Assembly: GCA_963747555.1 (NCBI GenBank)
Contig: CAVVFZ010000036.1
Location: forward strand, 67,700 to 131,699
Reading direction: 5' to 3'
Length of the DNA: 64,000 nucleotides
Source: DUZB01 sp963747555
GTDB taxonomy: Bacteria; Desulfobacterota; DSM-4660; Desulfatiglandales; Desulfatiglandaceae
Positions 26,556 through 35,555 of this stretch are shown in pieces (position 1 is the first letter of the stretch; each line of letters starts with the position of its first letter). The position numbers and the translations under genes are program-made. The notes under the pieces are model-generated. The model saw only the letters and a list, made by a program, of their open reading frames with translations, was not told the origin of the DNA and ran no database searches.

Positions 26556-27410
26556 TCAGGCCAGCCAGAGGGCAGCGCCTTCAAGTTCATGAAACAATGC
26601 CCGGCTGACCGAACCCACGAAGACTTTTTTGATTAAACCCATTCCCGTTCCGGTTCGACCCACGGCAACAACGGCAAAGCGTTGCCTGTCGGCTTCCTGC
26701 GTGATGGCTTTTCCCGGAGAGGCTTCATGAATGACTTTGATTCGGATTCGATCTGTTGAAATACCTGTGCCAACCAGCAGCGTCCTGCTTTTTTGAAGGA
26801 CCTCTTCCGCGCTTCCGTCCCCCACGTTCCTTTTTTTCGAAACGGTTAACAGGGTTATGTTTTGGTCCTGTTCCTGTTTCAAAATAAAGGCCAGGTGATC
26901 CAGCATGCGGTTGGCTGCCTCGGATCCATCTACGCAGGCCAAGACATCTTTTCTTTGTAAATCAGGCTTTCGGCAGAGCCAGAGAGGAAAATCCCATGTG
27001 ACTTCAAACAGATCGCGGGTAACGCTTTCATCGAAGGCGTGTTCAAGCCATGACAGTCCCCGGCGCCCCACTACCACCGCGTCAAACTTTCCCCCCGATC
27101 CTTCCTGAATGATTTCGTTTACCTTGGAGAGTCTGCGGGGTCTGAGCTTTGTTGCAACCTGTTCCTCATCGAAGCCCAGTTTCAGAAGCTCCCCCTTTGC
27201 ATCATGCAGGGCCTTTCGTCCCATGGCTTCTGATTTCCTGGCCCGAAGTTCGGTCTCTTGGTCCGCCTCAAAAACACCGGGAGGTCTGGGGGTCAGATAC
27301 AGGAGAGTGATTCTTATCTCTTGTTTGGCTGCAAAGAAATTCCCCACGAATTGGACCCCGAACAAATTGTCGTGCTTTTCACTGACTGTCACAAGCAGAT
27401 GCCGTTCCAT
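26556..27410 (-). CDS. Tandem universal stress protein (UspA family)
   Basis: A 284-residue protein with two Usp folds. The second repeat has the ATP-binding type loop GRTGTGMGLIKKVFVGSVSRAL; the first has GRRGLSWLEHAFDESVTRDL, a less canonical loop. The first gene of a likely operon with ktrB, ktrA and the sensor-like gene, which suggests a role in osmotic or potassium stress, by context only. Confidence 0.85.
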   Translation of the reverse strand: MERHLLVTVSEKHDNLFGVQFVGNFFAAKQEIRITLLYLTPRPPGVFEADQETELRARKSEAMGRKALHDAKGELLKLGFDEEQVATKLRPRRLSKVNEIIQEGSGGKFDAVVVGRRGLSWLEHAFDESVTRDLFEVTWDFPLWLCRKPDLQRKDVLACVDGSEAANRMLDHLAFILKQEQDQNITLLTVSKKRNVGDGSAEEVLQKSRTLLVGTGISTDRIRIKVIHEASPGKAITQEADRQRFAVVAVGRTGTGMGLIKKVFVGSVSRALFHELEGAALWLA

Positions 27411-27637
27411 TTCTTACACCCCAGCTCCTAAAAGTTGAACCATCTCGAAAACCGTTCTGTCTTTTTTAGTGTTTTCGAACCGATTTTTTCATTCTATATC
27501 GCTTTTAACCAAATGTCATCAAGGGAAAATTCGAAGAACAATTTCCCCAGGGCTATTGCAAATCTTTACGTACCTTGTTAAGTTTTAAGAAATTTGTAGA
27601 AACGTTCTGCACGAGAAAAGCAATTGGAGGTAAAACC

Positions 27638-28900
27638 ATGCGGTACGATACGGGCCTGCGGGCATACACATCCAAGAGAATAGAAGAAATTCAGTCCGCC
27701 GACATTCTGGTGGGTATTCCCTGCTACAATAACGAGACTACCATCGGCCATGTGATCCAGATGGTGAGCCACGGTCTGGCGACCCACTATAAGGACATGC
27801 GCAGCGTGATTTTTGTGGCCGACGGAGGGTCTACCGACGATACGCGGGAAGTGGCCAAGGAGTTTGAATTGAAGCCCTGGCAGGAGAAACTGATCTCCAT
27901 TTACCGGGGGCCTGGAGGAAAGGGCACGGCGTTGCGATCTCTTTTCGAGGCCGCGAGCCGCCTGGAGGTTCGCGTCTGCGCCATGGTGGATTCGGATCTT
28001 CGCAGCATAACGCCCGACTGGGTGAAATACCTGCTGTATCCGGTGTTGGAAAAAGATTATCAATTTGTGGCGCCGGTCTATGTGCGGCACAAGTTCGACG
28101 GCACCATTACCAATAATATCGTTTATAACCTGACGCGCACCCTTTACGGAAAACGGATTCGTCAGCCTATCGGCGGGGACTTTGCCATTTCCAGTGACCT
28201 GGCAAAATACTATATCGAGCAGGATGTATGGGATTCGGATGTGGCCCGATTCGGCATCGACATCTGGATGACCACCAGCGCCATCACCCAGGGGTTTCGT
28301 ATCTGCCAGTCCAACCTGGGTGTCAAGATACACGATGCCAAAGACCCCGGCCAGCATCTGGGTCCCATGTTCCGCCAGGTGCTCTCCGCTCTCTTTTCCC
28401 AAATGGAAAAATACGAGGGGATCTGGAAGCGGATACAGGGAAGCGTATCTGTGGAAACCTTCGGATTCGAGGGATCTCTGGAGCCTGAAGCCGTAAAAGT
28501 GAATCTGGAGAGCATGATCGAACAGTTCAAGGCGGGTTGCAGCCAGTTCTTCCCCCTCTGGAAGAGCCTCTTTTCGAAAGGCTGTCTGGAGGAAATCGAA
28601 AAGACTGCCCGGATGGATGCCGGCGATTTTCACCTGCGAACGGAATCCTGGGTGAAAATCCTCTACGAATTGGCTGCCACCTTCCACTTATGGGATATGA
28701 ACCGCATGAAGCTTCTGGACCTCATGACGCCTCTATACTATGCCCGCGTGGCCTCCTTCGTCAGGGAAAGCTGGGAAATGAGTTCTCGGGAGGCCGAAAA
28801 ATTGGTGGAGGATCAGGCCGCTAAGTTCGAGGCCGCCAAAGATTATCTGGTCAAGGTCTGGGATGAAAAATCCGCTCAGAAGGCGGAATCCACGGCCTAA
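27638..28900 (+). CDS. Glycosyltransferase, GT2/GT81-like (glucosylglycerate-type?)
   Basis: A 420-residue cytoplasmic GT-A fold transferase. ATG 27638 follows GGAGGTAAAACC and beats an in-frame start at 27575. Motifs: VGIPCYNNETTIGHVI near 25, FVADGGSTDD, GPGGKGTAL and DSDLRSITPDW (the DxD-like site), then QPIGGDFAIS. The GPGGKG and PIGGDF elements point to the group containing glucosyl-3-phosphoglycerate and mannosyl/glucosylglycerate synthases, makers of compatible solutes, which would fit the adjacent potassium operon. The acceptor is not proven by sequence. Confidence 0.78.
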   Translation: MRYDTGLRAYTSKRIEEIQSADILVGIPCYNNETTIGHVIQMVSHGLATHYKDMRSVIFVADGGSTDDTREVAKEFELKPWQEKLISIYRGPGGKGTALRSLFEAASRLEVRVCAMVDSDLRSITPDWVKYLLYPVLEKDYQFVAPVYVRHKFDGTITNNIVYNLTRTLYGKRIRQPIGGDFAISSDLAKYYIEQDVWDSDVARFGIDIWMTTSAITQGFRICQSNLGVKIHDAKDPGQHLGPMFRQVLSALFSQMEKYEGIWKRIQGSVSVETFGFEGSLEPEAVKVNLESMIEQFKAGCSQFFPLWKSLFSKGCLEEIEKTARMDAGDFHLRTESWVKILYELAATFHLWDMNRMKLLDLMTPLYYARVASFVRESWEMSSREAEKLVEDQAAKFEAAKDYLVKVWDEKSAQKAESTA

Positions 28901-29258
28901 CCGGAGACTGGGCGCGCTTTGCCTTATTCTGGCAACTGAGACTGAGGCCTGGTCCTCATGGGTCGTAGAAGACCCTGCCTGTGGGGATCAGAGACAAAAG
29001 GGGATGATGACTTATTCCAGAAATGACTCCAGGGGTCAGCAACTCCGCCGGCTTTAACCGGGTTGAACGAAAATAATACTTTTGAAGCTTCACACCAGAA
29101 TCCAGCGAGGCCCTGTTGAATTCCGACTGCTCTGTATCATTATCCATCCAAGATTTCAGCCTTTCAAAGGGTATCCCTAAACCGATCTCTCCTGACCCCC
29201 ATGTTTACTTCCTTGATTGAGCCCTTCCTGAAAAAAAGCGGGCTGTATTATTTTTTTC
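28901..29258. other. Gene-free stretch before the TetR promoter
   Basis: No convincing reading frame on either strand. A short stem (AGCCC ... GGGCT, 29220s-29240s) precedes a T-rich run at 29250 and might weakly terminate transcription from the glycosyltransferase side; the stem is only 5 bp, so I do not list it as a terminator. Confidence 0.4.
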
Positions 29259-29310
29259 TTGACAAGTAGATCGATCGTTCGATACAAGGTAATCGAACGA
29301 TCGATCTACT
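29259..29310 (+). promoter_or_regulatory. Promoter with TetR-type palindromic operator
   Basis: A perfect inverted repeat with 19-base arms, AGTAGATCGATCGTTCGAT (29265-29283) and its exact complement (29292-29310), spaced by 8 bases. A consensus -35 TTGACA (29259-29264) abuts the left arm and a TACAAG -10 (29283) falls at the spacer, so a bound repressor would cover the promoter. The TetR gene begins about 70 bases downstream. Confidence 0.7.
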
Positions 29311-29378
29311 GCCCTTCGGACCCATTCCGCAATTTCAAACTGCTCACCCCGCTTTACTTCAAGAAAGGGGGCTCATTT

Positions 29379-29990
29379 TTGGAACACAGCGAGACCAATA
29401 AAGACAGAATTTTCAAAACAGCCATTTCCTTGTTTTCGGCTAAGGGATTTCGAGGCACATCCATCCGCGACATCGCCAACGAAATGCATATCAGCCTTTC
29501 CAATATCTATCATCATTTCGGTAACAAAGAAGGACTGCTCGTCGCCATCCTGGAACACGCATCCAAACGTCTGGTGGAAGAATTAAGGGCCGTTTCGGAG
29601 ATGGATCTTCAGCCGGTGGAAAAACTCCGGAGGCTTGTGGAGACGCACATCCGTCTTGCCGGAAGTTACACCGATGAAACCAAGATATTTTTCTTGGACG
29701 AAGAACACCTCTCGGATGAAGGGGAAGAGATCAACCGCCAAATCCAGCGTCGGATCTATGGATTTTATATGAATGTATTGAAGGAAATTCAGGAGGAGGG
29801 ACGCATCCAGTCCCGTAGCATCAGGGTCCTGGCATTCAATATTTTCGGGGTCATCAACTGGCAGCTTCGCTGGTTCCGGGCCGATGGTCCCCTTTCCCTG
29901 GATGAAGTCAAGGACGAGATGATTGCATTCATCATGAACGGGGTGTTGGGGGGCACATGGCCGCAAGATAATGGAGAGGACGTTTCATAG
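29379..29990 (+). CDS. TetR-family transcriptional regulator
   Basis: A 203-residue regulator with an N-terminal TetR helix-turn-helix (IFKTAISLFSAKGFRGTSI, then HISLSNIYHHFGNKEGLL) and a helical ligand-binding domain. I use TTG 29379 behind AAGAAAGGGGG; an in-frame start at 29259 would put the operator inside the gene. Placed 47 bases before the HyuA-like gene, in the same orientation, and behind a strong palindrome. The obvious inference is autoregulation and control of the downstream catabolic genes, with a substrate or CoA thioester as inducer. Confidence 0.88.
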   Translation: MEHSETNKDRIFKTAISLFSAKGFRGTSIRDIANEMHISLSNIYHHFGNKEGLLVAILEHASKRLVEELRAVSEMDLQPVEKLRRLVETHIRLAGSYTDETKIFFLDEEHLSDEGEEINRQIQRRIYGFYMNVLKEIQEEGRIQSRSIRVLAFNIFGVINWQLRWFRADGPLSLDEVKDEMIAFIMNGVLGGTWPQDNGEDVS

Positions 29991-30037
29991 GAGGTTTATT
30001 TCTTCACGTATTCACACAAGTAAGGAGGGGAAAGGTC

Positions 30038-32077
30038 ATGGGGTATACGATAGACATTGACACGGGCGGAACCTTTACCGACGGGTTTTTCGTTTCAGGG
30101 GAGCGTGTTGAGCCCGTGAAAGTGCCCACTTCACCGCACGATTTAACCATTTGCTTTCTGGAATGCATCAAAGCGGGCGCCGAGCGCTTCGGGGTTTCGG
30201 TGGAAGATCTGTTGTATGACACGGACATCATCCGGTTTTCAAACACCATCGGCACTAACACGATCATTAACCGGGACGGCAGCAGACTGGGATTGCTGGT
30301 CTCCGTGGGCGGGGAAGGGTTGGCGCCTACCCGAACGAACGACGGCAAACCGCCTTTGGTGGACCCCGGGATGGTGGAACTCGTTGAAGAGAAAACGTCT
30401 CCCGCCGGAGAGGTGTTGCAGGCCCCGGGTGCAACAGCGGTCATGGCGGCGGCCCAACGCCTCATTGATCGCGGCGCCCGTTGCCTGGTGGTCGCCTTAT
30501 CCTGCTCCGATGCCAATCCTCAAAATGAGCGAGCCATTCGCAAAATCATTAAAAAGGAATATCCCAGGGATTTCCTGGGCTCGGTGCCCGTTTTTCTTTC
30601 TTCGGACATATCCAGTCGGCAGGGAGAGGAAGAGCGTATTAACGCCGCCGTCTTGAATGCCTATATCCACGGCAAGCTGGTGAGTATGCTCTATAAGGCG
30701 GGCGAAGAACTGCGCCGGCGCATGTACGGGAAGAACCTCTTTATCGTCCACAACAATCATGCCGTGGCCCGCGTGGCCAAGACCCGCGCCATCAACACCT
30801 ACAATTCGGGACCTGCTGCAGGTCTTATGGGAGCCCGTGTGACCGGTCTGGCCTACGGGGCCGATGCCGTCATATCCGCCGACATGGGGGGGACTTCCTT
30901 TGACCTGGGTTTTGTGCGGCAGGGGCAGGTCAGTTATACGCTGAAGCCTGATGTGGAAGGCTTCAGGGTCAACGTGCCCATGGTGGAGATCAAGGCGGTT
31001 GGGGCCGGCGGCGGGTCCATCGCTTCCGTTGCGGACGGAACCCTGCGTGTGGGACCCCGGTCGGCTGGGGCCCTGCCGGGACCGGTTTGTTTTGACCTGG
31101 GCGGATCGGAACCCACTGTGACCGATGCGGACCTGATATTGGGGATCTTTGACCCGGAATACTTTCTGGGTGGCGCCATGAAACTGAACCTGGAAAAGGC
31201 ACGTAATGCCATGGCCGAAAAGATCGCAGCGCCATTGGGTCTTTCGGTGGAAACGGCGGCGCTGTCCGTGAAGGAGACCATCGATAAGGGCATGGGGCGG
31301 GAACTGCTGGAGATCAAAGAGCAGTTTGCCACCGACGCGGATCCCCTGTTGGTGGTTTACGGGGGGGCGGGACCAGCCCACTGCTGTCATACAGCCGGGA
31401 CGGCGGGCATTAAACGGATCGTTATCACGCCCTTTTCAGCCGTTTTTTCAGCCTATTCCGCCTCGGGCATGGATGTGGGGCACATCTACTATGCCCGCAC
31501 GGACATGCCTTTTAGTGAAACATCCGACTTTTCCGTCCTTCCCGAGGCACTCAAAAAGCTCACAAAGGAAGCGGAGCGGGATATTCGAGGGGAGGGGTTC
31601 ACCTTCGAGGATATGAAACTCTCCCTTGAGCTTCTGGTACAGGAGACCGGCGGGTCGGAGATAAAGTTCGACGTCCCTGTGGATTTTTTTAAATCTCCCG
31701 AAGGTGTGGCCCGCGCCGTAAAAACGGCGAGGGAACTTCTGGGGCAAAACGGCAGCGGCCATGGCGCGAATCTTCACCTGAACATGGTCAGCCTGACGGC
31801 GCAGGCGGAGGTACCCCATTTTGAGGTGCAACAGGTTCCCCTTTCGGGAGAGGAAGCAAAATCGGCCATAAAAGGTATGAGGTCCGTTTTCCTTGATGGG
31901 GAAAAAGGATTTCAGGAAATCCCCGTGTACGACCGCTCTCTGCTCAGCCATGGTCATCATTTGTCCGGGCCCGCCCTGGTGGAATCGGAGCAGACCACCG
32001 TGCTGGTGTCCGAGGGATGGCAAATGACCGTGGACAAGTTCAACAATGCTGTTCTGGAGGAGGTGAGCGAATCATGA
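30038..32077 (+). CDS. HyuA/acetone-carboxylase-beta-like ATPase subunit 1
   Basis: Hydantoinase A/oxoprolinase family, an ASKHA-fold ATPase (679 residues). Phosphate-binding elements: DIDTGGTFTDGFF at residues 6-18, NTIGTNTIINRDGS near 70, SADMGGTSFDLGF near 285, GAGGGSIA near 327. In acetone and acetophenone carboxylases this subunit activates bicarbonate or ketone with ATP. Starts after AAGGAGGGGAAAGG and overlaps the next gene by ATGA. The adjacent Zn-ribbon gamma-like gene favours a carboxylase over a plain hydantoinase. Confidence 0.9.
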   Translation: MGYTIDIDTGGTFTDGFFVSGERVEPVKVPTSPHDLTICFLECIKAGAERFGVSVEDLLYDTDIIRFSNTIGTNTIINRDGSRLGLLVSVGGEGLAPTRTNDGKPPLVDPGMVELVEEKTSPAGEVLQAPGATAVMAAAQRLIDRGARCLVVALSCSDANPQNERAIRKIIKKEYPRDFLGSVPVFLSSDISSRQGEEERINAAVLNAYIHGKLVSMLYKAGEELRRRMYGKNLFIVHNNHAVARVAKTRAINTYNSGPAAGLMGARVTGLAYGADAVISADMGGTSFDLGFVRQGQVSYTLKPDVEGFRVNVPMVEIKAVGAGGGSIASVADGTLRVGPRSAGALPGPVCFDLGGSEPTVTDADLILGIFDPEYFLGGAMKLNLEKARNAMAEKIAAPLGLSVETAALSVKETIDKGMGRELLEIKEQFATDADPLLVVYGGAGPAHCCHTAGTAGIKRIVITPFSAVFSAYSASGMDVGHIYYARTDMPFSETSDFSVLPEALKKLTKEAERDIRGEGFTFEDMKLSLELLVQETGGSEIKFDVPVDFFKSPEGVARAVKTARELLGQNGSGHGANLHLNMVSLTAQAEVPHFEVQQVPLSGEEAKSAIKGMRSVFLDGEKGFQEIPVYDRSLLSHGHHLSGPALVESEQTTVLVSEGWQMTVDKFNNAVLEEVSES

Positions 32078-32403
32078 AAGTGAGAATCACGGAGTATCTG
32101 GAGATCGATCTGGACCAGGAGAAGTGGTGCTGCCAGCGTTGCGGCCACGCGCTGATCGGCGCCAGGGAAAACTATAAGAAGGGTTGTCTGGTGGCGGAAA
32201 AACCTTTTGAAGAAGTGCATCCGGCCCTGGTGGAAGGAAAAGAATACAGCTTTTCACCGGACCCCAATTACTGTCGCCTTCTGGAGTTTTACTGCCCGGC
32301 CTGCGGCGTGATTATTGAAAATGAATATCTCCCGCCAGGACATCCCATTACCCATGATATTGATCTGGACGTGGATGCACTCAAAAAACGGCATGGGGTA
32401 TGA
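32074..32403 (+). CDS. Acetone carboxylase gamma-like Zn-ribbon subunit
   Basis: A 109-residue protein whose C-terminal half matches the acetone carboxylase gamma / acetophenone carboxylase Apc2 type (EFYCPACGVIIE, PPGHPITHDIDLDVDALKK). Two CxxC pairs (CQRC near residue 24, CPAC near 76) can bind zinc. ATG 32074 overlaps the previous stop; a frame open from 32017 lies inside hyuA and lacks a ribosome site. This small subunit is the best marker that the operon encodes a ketone carboxylase. Confidence 0.85.
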   Translation: MKVRITEYLEIDLDQEKWCCQRCGHALIGARENYKKGCLVAEKPFEEVHPALVEGKEYSFSPDPNYCRLLEFYCPACGVIIENEYLPPGHPITHDIDLDVDALKKRHGV

Positions 32404-33377
32404 CCATGGAAACAGGGAGGGCGCTATTCAACAAATTCTTAAATGATGAACCGCTACCCAGGCCTGTGTTTGTACCCATGATCCGGGGGCTTCTCTCCAG
32501 GGTTGAAAACATGCCCATGGAACAACTGATGAACGATCCGGCTTTGTGGGCCAATGCCCTGGTAAAGACCCATAAGCTGTTTCGTTTCGATGGGGTGGTG
32601 GTGGGTCTCGATTTTACCCTCATGGCGGAGGCCTGCGGGTGCGGGATATCCTGGGAGAATGATCGCCCCGTCGCTTCGCCGCCGAAAAACGGTCTGTATG
32701 ACAAGCCGGAGGAGACCGGCCGAATGAAACTGGCCCTGGAAACGGCGGCCCGGGTTTTCGAAGTCAGCCGGAAGGAGCAGGCCTGCATCGCCGCGCTCAC
32801 GGGACCCTTGACCCTGGCGGACATGCTGTTCGGCCGCGGAAAAGGCGCGGATCACCTGGGGGAAATCAAGCAGTTGATTGTTCAGGTGGCGGAGGCCTTC
32901 TGCAAAACAGGGCCCGATGTGCTGATCTTCATGGAGGGCCGTTCATTAGGCTCCGCCGAAATCAACCTATCCCATAAGAAAATCTACAACACTCTCAAAA
33001 ATATCACCGGGTATTACGACGTAAAGGCCGGCCTTTATGTTCAAAAGTACGATCCTGCCCGAGTGGATCGATTCAAAGGGCTGAAAATGGATCTCTATGT
33101 GCTGGGTCCCACCGGAGACGGCAGTATGCCCGATGTATCACGGGTATGGGACCTGGGAGAGGGGGCGCTTGGTGTGGGCTTGGGCCTGCCGCTCAATGAT
33201 CTTTCCACGGCACGCAGATTCATAAAAGAAGGCAGGCAGCTGTACGAAACCACCGGCGGACGGGGGATCTTTTTTACCAGTCTGGGACCGGCCACCCGGG
33301 ATGTGGATGTGGAAACGCTTCACCAACTGGTTCAGGAATTTTTTCATGATAATGCATCAGAACAAGGAGACATGTAA
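32400..33377 (+). CDS. Uroporphyrinogen decarboxylase-fold protein in carboxylase operon
   Basis: A 325-residue protein with the URO-D/methylcobamide:CoM methyltransferase TIM-barrel look (VPMIRGLLSRV start; AALTGPLTLADMLFG; VGLGLPLNDL near the C-terminus). The zinc HxCx(n)C motif of MtaA-type methyltransferases is not visible, and heme synthesis is unlikely in this setting. It overlaps its neighbours by 4 and 1 bases, so its product is probably made in step with the carboxylase chains. Size (~36 kDa) is close to the fifth, separately purified Apc5 subunit of acetophenone carboxylase, but I cannot confirm homology. Confidence 0.75.
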   Translation: MTMETGRALFNKFLNDEPLPRPVFVPMIRGLLSRVENMPMEQLMNDPALWANALVKTHKLFRFDGVVVGLDFTLMAEACGCGISWENDRPVASPPKNGLYDKPEETGRMKLALETAARVFEVSRKEQACIAALTGPLTLADMLFGRGKGADHLGEIKQLIVQVAEAFCKTGPDVLIFMEGRSLGSAEINLSHKKIYNTLKNITGYYDVKAGLYVQKYDPARVDRFKGLKMDLYVLGPTGDGSMPDVSRVWDLGEGALGVGLGLPLNDLSTARRFIKEGRQLYETTGGRGIFFTSLGPATRDVDVETLHQLVQEFFHDNASEQGDM

Positions 33378-35521
33378 TGGGGATCTCAATCAACGTAGAT
33401 ATCGGCGGAACATTTACGGATTTTTACGCCCGTGGAGATGACGGCAAAACCAAAATGACCAAAACCCCCAGCACCCACTATGATCTCTCCGTCGGGTTCA
33501 TGAAGGGGATGCGGTCGCTGGCCCGATCCTTTGGGACGGGGCTCTCCGAATTTTTGGGGGAGAGCGATGTTGTTCGCTACTGCACCACCGTGGGGACCAA
33601 CGCCCTCATTGAGCGGACCGGCCCCAAACTGGGCTTTATCACCACCGCCGGATTTGAAGACGCCATTTTTCTGGGGCGGGCACGAAGCTGGGCCGACGGC
33701 GGGTCGGCGCTTGAGAACAAGGATCTGGCCCGCATTCAAAAGCCCGAACCTCTGATCCGGCCGGAGATGGTGGTGGGTGTTCGGGAACGGATCGATTCCT
33801 TCGGGAATGTCGTTTCTCCCTTGAAACGGGAGGAAGTGCTGGAAAAGCTTCAGCACCTGGTGGATCGCGGCGTCATGGGGTTCGTAGTGGGGTTGCTCTG
33901 GTCCTTCAGTAATCCTGTGCACGAACAGATGATCAAACAGATCATTGAGGAGGAGTACCCGGAAGATTACCTGGGAAGCATGCCCGTGATCCTCTCCAGC
34001 GATGTCTCACCCAAATCCGCCGAATACACCCGGTTTACCACCACCATCGTGAACGCTTACATTCACGGGGTCATGGCGGAAGAACTCAACAAACTGGGGA
34101 ACGAACTGAGGGACGGTGGTTACCGTCGGCCCCTGGTCCTGGTGCACAACACGGGCGGCATGAAGAAAATGTCCCGAACCCGGGCCGTACTCACCCATAA
34201 TGCGGGACCCGTGGCCGGACTCCACGGCGCGCTCACCGTGGGGGCCCATTACGGCCATAACAAGATCATCTTTACCGATATGGGAGGCACCTCTTTTGAC
34301 ATCGGCGTGATTACCGGCGGGGAGCTGAAGACCTATGATTTCATCCCCCTCATCGATCGCTGGCGGACCAATATTCCGGCCATTGAAGTGAAATCCATCG
34401 GTGCCGGGGGCGGATCCATCGCCTGGATCAATACCCTTCTGGGCAATGCCATGGAAGTGGGACCCCAGTCCGCAGGCTCCATGCCCGGTCCCGCCTGCTA
34501 TGATCAGGGCGGCCGCGAACCGACGGTCACCGACGCGGACCTGCTGTTGGGCTATCTCAATCCGGAAAACTACCTGGGCGGAAACATGCTGCTGGATCCG
34601 GACCTGAGCCGGGAGGCGATCCGCGAAAAGATCGCCGATCCTTTGGGCATTGATCCGGTGGAGGCGGCGGTGCGCATTCGGCAGGTGGTGGACGCCCGCA
34701 TGGGGCAGGAGGTCTTTAACGAAGTGGCGCTTAAAGGGCACGATCCCAGGGAATTCGTTCTTATGGCCTGCGGCGGCGCCGGGGCCACCCATGCCTGCGG
34801 TTTCGCACCCTACCTGAAGGTGAAAAAGGTGATTGTCTCTCCCTATTCCCCTGTTTTCGGGGCCTTCGGGGCCTCCACGGTCAATGTAAGCCAGGTGTGG
34901 GAAATGTCCAAGACCATGAAGATCTTTCAGTGGGCCACCCAATCCTATTCCGAGGATATGGACGAATTCAACGGTGTGGTGGAAGTCCTTAAAGATAAGG
35001 CCATAAGGGATCTTCAACTGGAAGGTTACAGCGAGAATCAGATTCAGTTCCGACTGGAACTGGATATGCGCTACGGCATGCAGTACAACCTCATGAAAGT
35101 GGTTTCTCCCCGATTGACGCTTAAAGGTTCCGAGGATTTCAAGGTCATCTGCGACGCCTTTACAAAGCAGTATGCGGATGTTTATTCGCCGGAAGCCACC
35201 TTTCCCATGGGCGGCATCAACCTGGAATGTTTCCACCTGACGGCCATGGTGACCCTGCCGCCGCTTCAACTTGAGTCCATGGAAGAAAACGGACCGACAC
35301 CGCCGGACGTCGCTTCTCTGCCTTCGCGACAGGCCTACTGGGCGGCCCTTTCCGGTTTCAGGGAGACGCCGGTGTTTGCCTTCAAGGAACTGCTGGTGGG
35401 AAATGTGATCGATGGCCCGGCCCTGGTGGAGGCGGAAGATACCACCTACGTGATCGAACCGGGCTGGAAATTTGTCCTGGATCGATTTCGAAATGCGGTT
35501 CTTGAAAGAATTGAGCATTAG
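33377..35521 (+). CDS. HyuA/acetone-carboxylase-beta-like ATPase subunit 2
   Basis: Second hydantoinase A-family chain, 714 residues, paralogous to the gene at 30038. Motifs: NVDIGGTFTDFYA at 5-17, TVGTNALIERTGPKLG near 73, FTDMGGTSFDIGV near 298, IGAGGGSIAWI near 340 and CGGAGATHACGF near 466. Starts at ATG 33377 sharing a base with the upstream TAA. Two different HyuA chains plus one HyuB is the composition of the acetophenone carboxylase core (Apc1, Apc3, Apc4), while acetone carboxylase has one of each. Confidence 0.9.
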   Translation: MGISINVDIGGTFTDFYARGDDGKTKMTKTPSTHYDLSVGFMKGMRSLARSFGTGLSEFLGESDVVRYCTTVGTNALIERTGPKLGFITTAGFEDAIFLGRARSWADGGSALENKDLARIQKPEPLIRPEMVVGVRERIDSFGNVVSPLKREEVLEKLQHLVDRGVMGFVVGLLWSFSNPVHEQMIKQIIEEEYPEDYLGSMPVILSSDVSPKSAEYTRFTTTIVNAYIHGVMAEELNKLGNELRDGGYRRPLVLVHNTGGMKKMSRTRAVLTHNAGPVAGLHGALTVGAHYGHNKIIFTDMGGTSFDIGVITGGELKTYDFIPLIDRWRTNIPAIEVKSIGAGGGSIAWINTLLGNAMEVGPQSAGSMPGPACYDQGGREPTVTDADLLLGYLNPENYLGGNMLLDPDLSREAIREKIADPLGIDPVEAAVRIRQVVDARMGQEVFNEVALKGHDPREFVLMACGGAGATHACGFAPYLKVKKVIVSPYSPVFGAFGASTVNVSQVWEMSKTMKIFQWATQSYSEDMDEFNGVVEVLKDKAIRDLQLEGYSENQIQFRLELDMRYGMQYNLMKVVSPRLTLKGSEDFKVICDAFTKQYADVYSPEATFPMGGINLECFHLTAMVTLPPLQLESMEENGPTPPDVASLPSRQAYWAALSGFRETPVFAFKELLVGNVIDGPALVEAEDTTYVIEPGWKFVLDRFRNAVLERIEH

Positions 35522-35555
35522 ACTATCGGGGCGACTGACCCCGGGGAGGTGACCC

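Noticed and set aside
29220..29255. Terminator before the TetR promoter
   Set aside because: The stem is only 5 bp with a 15-base loop, so the T run alone is not enough.
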